A stretch of 64,000 bases of DNA. Origin: Saprospiraceae bacterium (GTDB lineage: Bacteria > Bacteroidota > Bacteroidia > Chitinophagales > Saprospiraceae). The DNA lies in NCBI GenBank assembly GCA_016716335.1, contig JADJWN010000008.1, forward strand, positions 1 through 64,000. Reading direction: 5' to 3'. Numbering within the stretch: the stretch's first letter is position 1; each line of letters opens with the position of its first letter. Of this stretch, positions 54,600 to 62,697 are shown one piece after another. Position numbers and translations under genes: made by a program. The notes below the pieces were generated by a model. That model saw only the letters and a program-made list of their open reading frames with translations. It was not told where the DNA came from and searched no databases.

Positions 54600-55867
54600 A
54601 TGGCAGTTGTAAATATTCCGGAGACGGACTTGCCTCGTATTGTGATTGTCGGAGCCTGTTTTGCAGGATTGACTTTAGCCAGAAAACTGGTGAAAAAGAA
54701 GTTTCAGGTGGTAATATTTGATAAGAATAACTACCATCAGTTTCAGCCCTTGCTGTATCAGGTAGCCATGTCCGGACTTGAGCCAAGCAGTATCAGTTTC
54801 CCTTTGCGCAAAGCATTTCAGAATTACCAGAATATGCATATCCGTATAGCTGAGGTGAAGGAAATCCAGCCGGATCAGAAGCGGATTATCACAGATATAG
54901 GGTACTGCCATTACGACAAACTGGTGATTGCCACAGGTGCTGACACCAATTATTTTGGAAACATGCAGATTGCACAGAATACCTATTCCATCAAGTCGGT
55001 CTCCGAAGCTATGTACCTGCGCAATCAGATTCTGTCCGACTTTGAGCTTGCCATCATTACCAGAGATTTTGATGAAAGACAGATTTTTCTGGATACTGTG
55101 ATCGTAGGCGGCGGACCTACCGGTGTAGAACTCGCCGGAGCTTTGGCGGAAATGAAAACCTATATTTTGCCTAAAGATTATCCGGAACTCAGAGCAGAGG
55201 AAATTGACATTTACCTTATTCAGGGAACAGATCAGCTGCTGCAAGGGGATGTCCGCCAATGCAGGAGCTGCGGCAGAAAAGTTTTTGACAGGTATGGGGT
55301 AAAGGTAATCAAAATGCCATTGTCACTGACGTCAGAGATAATATGGTGTACCTCAATAACGGACAGACTATTCAGGCGGGTAAAGTCATCTGGGCTGCCG
55401 GAGTGAAAGCCAAGGTAATACCCGGACTGGAGGCTAGTGTACTGGATAAATCAGGTCGGTATATCGTGGACAGGCAGCACAGGGTGTCAGGGTATGAACA
55501 TATCTATGCCATAGGGGATGTGGCCATCATACGTACAGAAAAATATCCCAATGGTCACCCGCAGGTAGCTCAGGCAGCTATGCAGCAGGCGACCCATCTG
55601 GCGGGAATCCTGATATCCGGTAAACCTACGGATTTTGAGTATGTGGACAAAGGGTCTATGGCTACCATCGGCAGAAATAAAGCAGTGGCTGATATCGCCC
55701 GACTGCATATGAGCGGATTTTTTGCCTGGGTGATGTGGCTCTTCGTACATCTGCTCTACATTATCGGAGTGAAAAACCGTTTTTTTGTATTTATGAACTG
55801 GGTCTGGAATTATTTTACCTATGATCAATCGCTGAGGCTTATCCTGAGGGCACAACGCAAAAGTTGA
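54600..55867 (+). CDS. ndh: Type II NADH dehydrogenase (NDH-2), three apparent indels
   Basis: About 422 residues, the family's normal size. FAD-binding start VIVGACFAGLTLA, second dinucleotide motif VIVGGGPTGVELAGALAEM, and a C-terminal amphipathic membrane anchor (WLFVHLLYIIGVKNRFFVF). Between 55244 and 55310 three homopolymer slips disturb the frame: an extra G before ATGTCCGCC, a missing G in ATGGGGG, and a missing A in AAAAA. Corrected, the segment reads MSANAGAAAEKFL and then NAIVTDVRDNMVY. NDH-2 passes electrons from NADH to quinone without proton pumping at the inner face of the membrane. Confidence 0.88.
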
Positions 55868-55938
55868 TAGTTTAAGAGGTCTGGAATCGCAAAGCCTCTG
55901 AATATGCACGGATAATAAAATTCAAAGCAATCCGGAGG

Positions 55939-56529
55939 CTACTTTTCAATGCCGGAATACTTTCTGTACACAGCACGGTATCCAAAAAGTCTTGCTATCG
56001 GTGCTACTGTATTCATCAGTATATTTTGCACCCATTCAGGTGTATCTGTCACATATGACTTACTGTTTGGATATTTTAAAGAAGCGAGTTGCTGCAGGAG
56101 ACCATACTGCCCGTTTTTACTTTTACCATCAGCTGCCAAACCTGTCAGGGTTTCAATCAGATGTTCAAAATCCGGAGCAGGTGTTACAGTATGTAAATAT
56201 ATTAGGGGCTCCGGTTGATCATTAAAGTGATTATGAGGGATGTTTTTAGGCAATACGATTTTTTCTCCGACGCCAACAGACATGTGTTGATCATTTGAAA
56301 TAATGGTAAGCTGTCCTGATATCACTTTAAAACTTTCATCCTGATACACCTGATAATGGATAGGAACAAGCAGTCCACGGGAACAAATGGTCGCCTTCAT
56401 CACCAGTTTACTGCCATGGGTTTTTTCAGATGTTTCAAGGAATTCATAAGTATCTCCGTTTGTGGGATTAGTAAGGATCTGTCCTTTGTTTGACAAGTCA
56501 GATATATTTAAGTTTTGTATGGACTGCAA
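55939..56529 (-). CDS. Cupin-domain protein
   Basis: 196 residues. Two-motif cupin core: PIHYQVYQDESFKVISGQL in motif 1 and LPKNIPHNHFND in motif 2, with histidines suited to metal binding. The C-terminal ~70 residues are helical. The substrate is unknown. A second, truncated copy of its N-terminal part lies at 62936-63101 in the same orientation. The start at 56529 is placed just before MQSIQNLNISDL; no operon partner. Confidence 0.8.
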   Translation of the reverse strand: MQSIQNLNISDLSNKGQILTNPTNGDTYEFLETSEKTHGSKLVMKATICSRGLLVPIHYQVYQDESFKVISGQLTIISNDQHMSVGVGEKIVLPKNIPHNHFNDQPEPLIYLHTVTPAPDFEHLIETLTGLAADGKSKNGQYGLLQQLASLKYPNSKSYVTDTPEWVQNILMNTVAPIARLFGYRAVYRKYSGIEK

Positions 56530-56667
56530 ATTTCAATTTTATGCGGGAATACATCTTATTTTTTTTTAGAAATCAGTAAAGTAATACATCTTTGCCAGCG
56601 CATGTCATCTAAGGTTTAGTACAATTTGATACATATGCCACTCTCTTCAAGATAATAAAGCTAATCA

Positions 56668-56701
56668 AACCTTACAGGTTTCCAGAAACCTATAAGGTTT
56701 T
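56668..56701. repeat. Near-perfect 15-bp inverted repeat
   Basis: AAACCTTACAGGTTT pairs with AAACCTATAAGGTTT (one mismatch) around a 4-nt loop CCAG. The arms are internally repetitive (AAACCT/AGGTTT). It stands between the cupin and RHS segments and may be a terminator or dispersed palindrome. Confidence 0.6.
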
Positions 56702-56730
56702 AAGCTCAACTGCTATATATTTGTATCACA

Positions 56731-57320
56731 ATGCGTCAGAATATCACCTACAATCATCTCAATCTCCCCGTCACCGGCACTGGAGGTGAACGAGGCTGTT
56801 CGAGCCATACGAAATGGCTCGTGGCCGAAGTGAAACGAAGCTATCGCCCCGCAACCCGATGCAAAATCGGGAGAGGAGCGATTAGCGGAGTCAAAACACT
56901 TTGTGCGACAGCCAAAGTGCTTTTGCGGGAGATAACCAATACCTACGATGCATCAGGCAGGAAATGGCAAAGCACAGTAGGAGGAGTGACCACCACATAC
57001 TTTGGCGACATAGAATACGAAGGCAATGCCATCAAAATGATATATCATGAAGATGGCCGTATAGAAAGGCTGACCAATGGAACTTAGGAGTATCAGTACT
57101 ACATTAAAGATCATACGCCACGGCGCACAGGCTTAGGCAATGTACGGGTAGTATTCAAATCCGGTCCTACACTCATCTCAGAGCATCATTATTATCCATT
57201 TGGTCTGGCGCTGGAAGGCAACTTCTTCACTTCAGGCACAAATCAACAATACCGCTACAATGGCAAGGAGCTGTATGGAGCAGGTTTGGGATGGTATGAC
57301 TATGGGGCCAGATATTATGT
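56731..57320 (+). pseudogene. RHS-repeat core-domain remnant
   Basis: A C-terminal piece of an RHS protein: ITYNHLNLPVT, ITNTYDASGRKWQS, GGVTTTYFGDIEYEG, YIKDH, LGNVRVVFKSG, EHHYYPFGLALEG and YRYNGKELYGAG end in GARYY, the conserved RHS core terminus. It lacks its N-terminal shell and any toxin tip. Within it are an in-frame palindromic insertion of ~50 codons (56779-56935), a TAG at 57085-57087 (NGT-stop-EYQYY), and an 18-nt insertion between YIKDH and LGNVRV. An IS3-type element interrupts it right after GARYY. Intact relatives deliver polymorphic toxins. This copy is dead. Confidence 0.8.
56779..56935 (+). repeat. In-frame palindromic insertion element inside the RHS remnant
   Basis: Three hairpins follow each other: CGAGCCAT/ATGGCTCG (56801-56821), CCCGAT/ATCGGG (56855-56871) and AAAACACTTTG/CAAAGTGcTTTT (56893-56924). 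A longer-range pairing TATC-CCCGC (56842-56852) with GCGGG-GATA (56925-56934) encloses the last two. The segment keeps the RHS reading frame open but encodes residues not expected in RHS (rich in R, K, C). Boundaries are estimated from where RHS similarity resumes. Confidence 0.6.
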
Positions 57321-57391
57321 GTACCACTCCCCAAAGTTTGAACCAAAAATTAGGTTAAGTAAGTTAATTTTTTTTGTGAATAAAATGTTTT

Positions 57392-58342
57392 TCATGCTAC
57401 TTGTTTACTACTAATTTGATGGTATCGATCATTGGGTTTTTGTTTGGTTGTATGGTGGATTTTCTCGTGGTAGTAAGCGATATGGTTTTGAACTCCCCTC
57501 AAGAGTTCAAGACCATTATCGCTGGGGCTTAAGTAGATGTGCTCCGTTTTTAATGTCTTCCAAAATCTTTCAATCCAGGCATTATCCGTGGCCCTTCCTT
57601 TACCATCCATCGATATTTGTATCCCTTCATTGGCCAAATATTCATTCCACAAACTTGATGTATACTGGGTTCCCTGATCCGAATTGATGATTTGAGGCTT
57701 TCCATATTGCCTGATCCCTTCCTCCATGACTTCTATACACCACTTTGTGCTCATCGTGTTACTGATGCCAAAGCTCATGATCTTCCTGCTGTATACGTCT
57801 ATAAAAGCTGTGAGATACATAAATCCCTTTTTCATGGGGATATATGTGATGTCTGTGCACCAAACCTGATTGGGACTGTCGATATTCAGATGTCTTAACA
57901 AATAAGGCTTAATATACACAGTCTGTCCTGTTTTGCTCAGGTTTTTCTTCCTGTACAGGGTTGTTCTTCCCATCAGATTAAATAGTCGCCTGATTCGCTT
58001 AGGGCCAACCTTGAAGCCTTTATCTCTCAGGTAATATACAATCGACATGACTCCCTCGGTAGGGTGGTCTATCAGATGTTGGTCAATGATTGCCATCATC
58101 TTCAGATTTTCTTGCTTTTCCCCAACAGGGTTGTAGTAGAGATTACTTCGACTGATACCCAGCAATGTGCATTGCCTGCGTATCGAGATCTTGGTGTTAG
58201 CTATTTCTACCATCTGTGCCCTTTGTTTCATATCCCAAGTTTCCTGCAACTTTTTTTTAAAAAATCGTTCTCCACCTTCAACTGGCCTATTTAGGCATAC
58301 AGCTTCTCTACATCTACCTGATCCTCCTTCTTTGCAGCACAA
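57392..58342 (-). CDS. IS3-type transposase OrfB (DDE integrase catalytic domain)
   Basis: An integrase-core transposase of ~300 residues with an HTH_21-like N-terminal region (ISIRRQCTLLGISRSNLYY) and the DDE triad: D in VWCTDITYI, D in INSDQGTQYTS and E in AWIERFWKTLKTEH. It carries no good start of its own and is normally made as an OrfAB fusion by -1 frameshifting; a run T6-A8-G (58253-58268) fits as the slip site. It moves the IS by copy-out-paste-in. Confidence 0.9.
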   Translation of the reverse strand: MCCKEGGSGRCREAVCLNRPVEGGERFFKKKLQETWDMKQRAQMVEIANTKISIRRQCTLLGISRSNLYYNPVGEKQENLKMMAIIDQHLIDHPTEGVMSIVYYLRDKGFKVGPKRIRRLFNLMGRTTLYRKKNLSKTGQTVYIKPYLLRHLNIDSPNQVWCTDITYIPMKKGFMYLTAFIDVYSRKIMSFGISNTMSTKWCIEVMEEGIRQYGKPQIINSDQGTQYTSSLWNEYLANEGIQISMDGKGRATDNAWIERFWKTLKTEHIYLSPSDNGLELLRGVQNHIAYYHEKIHHTTKQKPNDRYHQISSKQVA

Positions 58343-58530
58343 TCCCTGTCAAACACCATCGCCATATTTTCTAAAAACTCTGATTTCCACTTGGATATTA
58401 TTACTGCATTGATTTCAAACTCCTTAGACAATTCAGCCAAGGTCTTCTGATTTTTAATGGCTTCCAAGGCAACCTTAGCCTTAAATGAAGCACTGAATTT
58501 GCGTCTGCTTTGCTTTGTCATAATGGTCAA
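58291..58530 (-). CDS. IS3-type OrfA, ended early by an in-frame TAA
   Basis: 79 residues with the HTH typical of OrfA (RRKFSASFKAKVALEAIK, LAELSKEFEI, ISKWKSEF). It stops at a TAA (58291-58293) after VEKLYA, but the same frame continues IGQLKVENDFLKKK, the expected leucine-zipper, up to the T6-A8-G slip site. The stop thus replaces the glutamine of YAQIGQL (CAA to TAA). If real, this copy cannot make the OrfAB fusion. Confidence 0.85.
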   Translation of the reverse strand: MTIMTKQSRRKFSASFKAKVALEAIKNQKTLAELSKEFEINAVIISKWKSEFLENMAMVFDRDCAAKKEDQVDVEKLYA

Positions 58531-58684
58531 ATTTAAGATTATTTTTTAACTTAACCATTGGTCTGATTTGGGGGGTGGTACTGAGAAGAGATGATTGAAT
58601 TTTATTCTGAAAAAGGAAATTAGATGTTTTTTAACAAATTTACTTTTATGGTAACTTAATATATGAATAAGGAAACGAATTAAG

Positions 58685-59230
58685 CTACCAATCATCTTCA
58701 TTTATGGTATTACCTAAGTGATCTACATATAAATCAATTATTGAATCCAATTCCTTATTTAGTTGACTCATCATTGCAATTACTTTCTCCTTCGCAGGTC
58801 CTAAGCAGTTAATATTTCCTGTAGTTGGACAATTTTTTCCTGTAAAAGGATGAATCAATTTAGGTTCACATTTTAATGAAGTTAAATATGCTCGGTCACA
58901 AAAAACATCACGAATTGAAACCTTTACTTTATTATCCTTAATTTTAAAAGTTAAAGTGTAACTGTAAATGTAGTTATAGGTATTTAACCATGCAGTTATT
59001 TTTTGATGACTAATCCCTTTTATAAGTATATTACCTGCTTCTTTATCATCATTCTGTATAACATGATTAGCAGAGTTCCAATTTGAAGCTATGAACATTT
59101 TAGTACTTGAATAAATTTGGTCTTTATTTAAGTTTAGAGAATCAATAATCTCGTCCCAAATAAAGTTATCTTGTGAATTTGAAATATTAGCGACCACAAG
59201 AAAAAGAGTAAATAATAGAGATTTTTTCAT
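58685..59230 (-). CDS. Exported DUF4468 (TBP-like fold) protein
   Basis: 181 residues with signal peptide (to NISNSQ). The DUF4468 pattern is present: FIASNWNSANHVIQNDDKEAGNILIKG and YTLTFKIKDNKVKVSIRD. Four cysteines in the second half may form disulfides. Function is unknown. The gene is AT-rich compared with flanking chromosomal genes and sits between two IS elements, which suggests acquired cargo. It could be an immunity-like or secreted accessory protein, but nothing shows this directly. Confidence 0.75.
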   Translation of the reverse strand: MKKSLLFTLFLVVANISNSQDNFIWDEIIDSLNLNKDQIYSSTKMFIASNWNSANHVIQNDDKEAGNILIKGISHQKITAWLNTYNYIYSYTLTFKIKDNKVKVSIRDVFCDRAYLTSLKCEPKLIHPFTGKNCPTTGNINCLGPAKEKVIAMMSQLNKELDSIIDLYVDHLGNTINEDDW

Positions 59231-59425
59231 TTTTTTAATTTTATAAATTGAAAAGTACTGTAAATAAGTATAACATCAAATATATTCACATTAAAATCAA
59301 ATTTAATAACTTAAGGCTTCATGTGTGTAAAAACATTATAGATTATATCTTTGGCTGCTTGAAAAAGTTAAAAAAAAGGATTGAAATTATTAAGAATTAA
59401 ACCTAAAAAAAATTAAATTTTAAAA

Positions 59426-59453
59426 GATAGTCTGGTCACAGACCAAGGCTATC
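59426..59453 (-). terminator. Rho-independent terminator for the 59.5-kb gene
   Basis: GATAGTCTGGTC pairs with GACCAAGGCTATC around a 3-nt loop (12 bp with one bulge and one wobble). On the minus strand it is followed by a T-rich tract (59404-59425). It lies 11 nt beyond the end of the gene at 59465. Confidence 0.65.
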
Positions 59454-59464
59454 GAAATCAGAGC

Positions 59465-59722
59465 TCAATACTCTGAAGGAAAAAGGACAGTGGTATAGGA
59501 TCTGTCATACTTAGTGATAATGCTGATCTTACTCTCTAAACCATATAAACCTGATGTAATATGATACACTGAAAAGAGCCTGCCACCATCCTGCAGAGCT
59601 GCATCATCAGTACAGCAATCTCCCCAATCTCCCTGAAAATGCCGGCCAATGGATGAACTTACAAAAGTGAAAAATGGAGGATTCTCACAACCGGCATCAA
59701 AAATACTCATGGACTGAACCAA
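59465..59722 (-). CDS. Small conserved protein with RHFQGDWGD and DRSYTTVLFPSEY motifs
   Basis: 85 residues, soluble. RHFQGDWGD, GGRLFSVYHI and ITKYDRSYTTVLFPSEY match a pattern I associate with small uncharacterised proteins carried on plasmids and integrated elements. A strong terminator lies right after it. Its start is not certain; ATG 59722 is the first available. Function unknown; lying between two IS elements supports a mobile origin. Confidence 0.6.
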   Translation of the reverse strand: MVQSMSIFDAGCENPPFFTFVSSSIGRHFQGDWGDCCTDDAALQDGGRLFSVYHITSGLYGLESKISIITKYDRSYTTVLFPSEY

Positions 59723-59969
59723 CTGGCCGGGTTAGAAAGCTAAATTTAGAGTAGCCATAATAGAAAAATGAAAAATGAGAAAATGGTGTGCAGCTCACTC
59801 AGCTACGCCAACAGGTGCAATGCCAGCAGCGTAAGGGGATGATTTCATTCAAGGTGGAACGCCTGAAAGGCGCAAGCGAGGGTTTAGAGAATTGCAGACT
59901 TTGCATATATTAGACCCGAAGCTACCTTAGTGCCTGTATTGTGTGGTATTTATTATTGGAATATATTTT
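59723..59969. other. Structured non-coding segment upstream of the IS1634-type element
   Basis: No reading frame of note. Three consecutive stems can be drawn: TACGC/GCGTA (59804-59834), CGCCT-gaa-AGGCG (59861-59873) and GGTTTA/TAGACC (59881-59916, one G:T pair). The GC content rises relative to the AT-rich flanks. The segment ends at the IS inverted repeat (59970), so it may be truncated. It could be a small RNA, an intron fragment or a palindromic element; no known RNA family was recognised. Confidence 0.4.
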
Positions 59970-62028
59970 TTAACCCACATTGCAGGCCAAAAGTTAATAA
60001 ATAGCAAAAACAAGATAAAAATCAATAAAAAATTGGCAGAATTTTGCGCAACATATTGATTATCAATAGCAGGTTTGATTGTAGGGCCCCGATTTGAGCT
60101 TTGTGAGCTGGATGCAATACGCGAAATTTGCGTCATGTATCTAAAAGTGGTTTTCAAGCGATATGATAAGAGTGGCCATAGGGTGATGGAATACCGTATG
60201 GTAGAGAGTTATCGCAGTGGTGATACCATCAAGCAACACAATATACTTCATCTTGGCAACCTTGCCGAGTTACCCGATGCTGAGCAGAAGAAAGAACTAG
60301 GCAAACGTATTGATGAAATTGTAAAGCAAAGGCTAAGCAGCCAACTGAATTTTATGCAAAGTTCAGATGAAAAGATTGAACATCTGGCGCAAAAATTTGC
60401 CCAAGAGATTATTGAGAAAAAGAGAATTGATACCAACGTTTCGCACAATTATGAATTAGTCAATACAGATACCATCAGCAACCACGATGTAGTAGAGATT
60501 GGCGCAGAATGGATGTGTCATCAGGCACTCAATCAACTACATTTAGATGAAATACTGCAGGATTGTGAATTTAGTGAAGATGAAAGACGATTAGCATATA
60601 CCCATATTATCAGTCGTGCAGTACATCCGGCGTCAGAATTGGCTACATGCCAATGGATTAAACAAAATTCAGGAGTATGTGAACTTACCCATTATCCCGT
60701 AGATAAAATCACCAAGGATAAGCTCTACGGAATAAGTCATAAGTTGTACGAACACAAAAGCAAGATAGAAAGTCGTCTGAGTACAAAGACCAACGAGTTA
60801 TTTGATCTGGACGATAAGATCATGATATATGACCTGACCAACAGCTACTATGAGGGACAAATGGCAAAAAGCACAATGGCCAGATATGGCAGGAGTAAAG
60901 AAAAGCGCAGTGATGCAAAGCTTGTGGTACTGGCCATGGTGGTCAATGAGCAGGGATTTATCAAGTATTCACAAATCTATGAGGGTAATACATCAGACAC
61001 CCAGACATTAAAAGACTTAGTGGCACAACTCAGTACTCATACATCCGGACAAGACAGGAAACCCATAGTGGCAATAGATGCCGGTATTGCGAGTGAGACT
61101 AATCTGCAGATGCTCAAATTCCACGGATATGATTATTTATGTGTCTCCAGATCAGCAATGACCCGATATAGTGTCGATGACTCTAAGTCTCCGGTAAGCT
61201 TGAAAGATAACAAAAATCAACAAATCAGTTTACAGCAAGTACTGGTGAGAGGATGTACAGACACTTATGTAGAGGTGCATAGCTACAGTAAAGAGAACAA
61301 GGAGCGTTCGATGAATGAACAATTCAGACAAAGGTTCGAAGCCGGTTTGAAACAAATACAAAGCAGTCTGACTAAACCTCGGGGAGTAAAGACAGTATCA
61401 AAAGTATATGAGAGATTGGGCAGATTGAAACAAAAATATCCGAGCATAAACCGATATTACCAAATAGAACTGAGTGAAGAAGAGGGCAAAGTGCAGTCTA
61501 TAACCTGGAAGGTATTAAATATGCCGGCCATTGAAGGTAAATATCTGCTTCGTACCACATTGAATACGACGGAAGAAAAAATTCAGTGGAAAATATATAA
61601 TACCATTCGGGAGATAGAATCCACATTCAGGACCTTAAAGACCGACCTGGATTTAAGGCCCATCTACCATAAGAGTGATAAAGCATCTCAGGCACATTTA
61701 CATCTGGGTATCCTTGCCTATTGGGTCGTAAATACCATCAGATATCAATTAAAGAAAAAAGGAATCCATAAACAGTGGAAGCATTTGGTACAGCTAATGA
61801 ACACACACAAAATAGTCACAACCCGGCTGGAGTGTGCAGAGGACAAAGTAATCCATATCAGAAAATTCAGTGTACCCACCAAGGAAGTAAAAAATATTTA
61901 TGAGAGCCTGAAATTTAAAACAAAAGCATTCAATCAGAAAAAAGTTGTAGTGACCCCAAATGTAACCAAAGAAAATGTAAACTCTGAAAATCAGAAATTT
62001 AGCTCAGCATAGCTGCAATGTGGGTTAA
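59970..62028 (+). mobile_element. IS1634-like insertion sequence
   Basis: Perfect 16-bp terminal inverted repeats TTAACCCACATTGCAG at 59970-59985 and its complement at 62013-62028 enclose a single transposase gene whose stop codon abuts the right repeat. The 2.06-kb length fits the family. No clear target-site duplication is visible in the AT-rich flanks. Confidence 0.88.
60135..62012 (+). CDS. IS1634-family transposase
   Basis: 625 residues from ATG 60135 (MYLKVVFKRYDKSG); an upstream in-frame start lies within the IS end. The DDE-type core has D in IMIYDLTNSYYEG, D in IVAIDAGIASE and E in REIESTFRTLKTDLDLRPIYH, with the long beta-strand insertion typical of IS4/IS1634. The frame is intact and the protein full length, so the element may still be active. 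Confidence 0.9.
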   Translation: MYLKVVFKRYDKSGHRVMEYRMVESYRSGDTIKQHNILHLGNLAELPDAEQKKELGKRIDEIVKQRLSSQLNFMQSSDEKIEHLAQKFAQEIIEKKRIDTNVSHNYELVNTDTISNHDVVEIGAEWMCHQALNQLHLDEILQDCEFSEDERRLAYTHIISRAVHPASELATCQWIKQNSGVCELTHYPVDKITKDKLYGISHKLYEHKSKIESRLSTKTNELFDLDDKIMIYDLTNSYYEGQMAKSTMARYGRSKEKRSDAKLVVLAMVVNEQGFIKYSQIYEGNTSDTQTLKDLVAQLSTHTSGQDRKPIVAIDAGIASETNLQMLKFHGYDYLCVSRSAMTRYSVDDSKSPVSLKDNKNQQISLQQVLVRGCTDTYVEVHSYSKENKERSMNEQFRQRFEAGLKQIQSSLTKPRGVKTVSKVYERLGRLKQKYPSINRYYQIELSEEEGKVQSITWKVLNMPAIEGKYLLRTTLNTTEEKIQWKIYNTIREIESTFRTLKTDLDLRPIYHKSDKASQAHLHLGILAYWVVNTIRYQLKKKGIHKQWKHLVQLMNTHKIVTTRLECAEDKVIHIRKFSVPTKEVKNIYESLKFKTKAFNQKKVVVTPNVTKENVNSENQKFSSA

Positions 62029-62041
62029 TCAATAAAAATTG

Positions 62042-62071
62042 AAAAGCCTTGCAGAGACGCTTGGGCTTTTT
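62042..62071. terminator. Terminator hairpin between IS1634 and the toxin gene
   Basis: AAAAGCC pairs with GGCTTTT around a loop with a secondary GC pairing. T-runs on both strands make it suitable for either direction. It lies 14 nt after the IS end and 62 nt beyond the toxin stop. Confidence 0.55.
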
Positions 62072-62132
62072 GATTTTCCAAAACAGCAAGTAAAACGGAG
62101 TTTAGGAGTTGCCAAAAAGGCAAAAAATATTT

Positions 62133-62465
62133 TTAGACCAATTCCAAACTCTCAATCATATCGGCAAGCTCGTTTGGTTTTAGGTCAGCTTTTTCGCTTT
62201 TGTCGTAAATGGTAAGGAGATAAATTGTTTCCGATTCAATGTACAGATAAGTGATAACCCTTGCCCCACCACTTTTGCCCTTGCCTTTGCTACCAACGCC
62301 AAACGAATTTTATAGCAGTTAGTTACCAATAAAAGTACCAGTTTCGGGGTTGGCGGTAATCCCTGCAATCAGTTCAGCAAACTCATTTTTGAGCGATGGA
62401 AATTTTTTAGCCAGTCGTTTGAGTTCTTTCTCAAAGCGATGGGTAGGAATATTGTTATAGCTCAT
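62133..62465 (-). CDS. RelE/ParE-type toxin, disrupted by two single-base indels
   Basis: About 110 residues if repaired: RFEKELKRLAKKFPSLKNEF at the N-terminus, TGTFIGNNCYKIRL in the centre, then GKSGGARVITYLYIESETIY and LLTIYDKSEKAD at the C-terminus, the classic RelE-like layout. The first frame stops after FIGN (extra T near 62316), and a second slip (missing base near 62295) restores the last frame. Its ATG overlaps the antitoxin stop by 11 nt. RelE family members cleave mRNA on the ribosome; ParE members poison gyrase; this one looks RelE/HigB-like. Confidence 0.75.
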
Positions 62466-62670
62466 TGAGTAAATCTTGAGCCGTTTTTAGTTTTATTTTG
62501 CCTTTTTTATGCATGCGTACTTCTTCAGCGGCTTCTTTGAGGTCATCCCATAAATCAACTGATGCATCGCTCATGGGCTTTACCTTTTTTACAAAAGTAA
62601 GGCTCTTTAATACTTTCATTGTAAAAGTAGCTTCATTATCAGGTATATCAACTAAAACTTTCAATGTCAA
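62455..62670 (-). CDS. Antitoxin partner of the RelE-like toxin
   Basis: 71 residues starting with TTG 62670 (or TTG 62664). The N-terminal KVLVDIPDNEATFTMKVLKS segment and charged helical tail (LKEAAEEVRMHKKGKIK, then LKTAQDLLNEL) match antitoxins encoded upstream of RelE-type toxins. The 11-nt overlap with the toxin indicates translational coupling. The N-terminal part probably dimerises and binds the operator, and the tail neutralises the toxin. Confidence 0.75.
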   Translation of the reverse strand: MTLKVLVDIPDNEATFTMKVLKSLTFVKKVKPMSDASVDLWDDLKEAAEEVRMHKKGKIKLKTAQDLLNEL

Positions 62671-62697
62671 AAATTTTAAATGGTTATGCTCATTGCG

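Larger units (their letters stand above)
57321..58581 (-). mobile_element. IS3-family-like insertion sequence
   Basis: Imperfect terminal inverted repeats: left end GTACCACTCCCCAAAG (57321) and, on the opposite strand, right end GTACCACCCCCCAAAT (58581); both continue with an AGGTTAAGT-like motif. Two overlapping reading frames in the standard orfA-orfB arrangement lie between. The element is ~1.26 kb, normal for the family. A target-site duplication was not evident with these borders, so exact ends are uncertain by a few bases. Confidence 0.85.

Noticed and set aside
59804..59916. Group II intron or rRNA fragment
   Set aside because: Short matches to the style of these RNAs are not accompanied by a domain V hairpin, reverse transcriptase gene or extended similarity.
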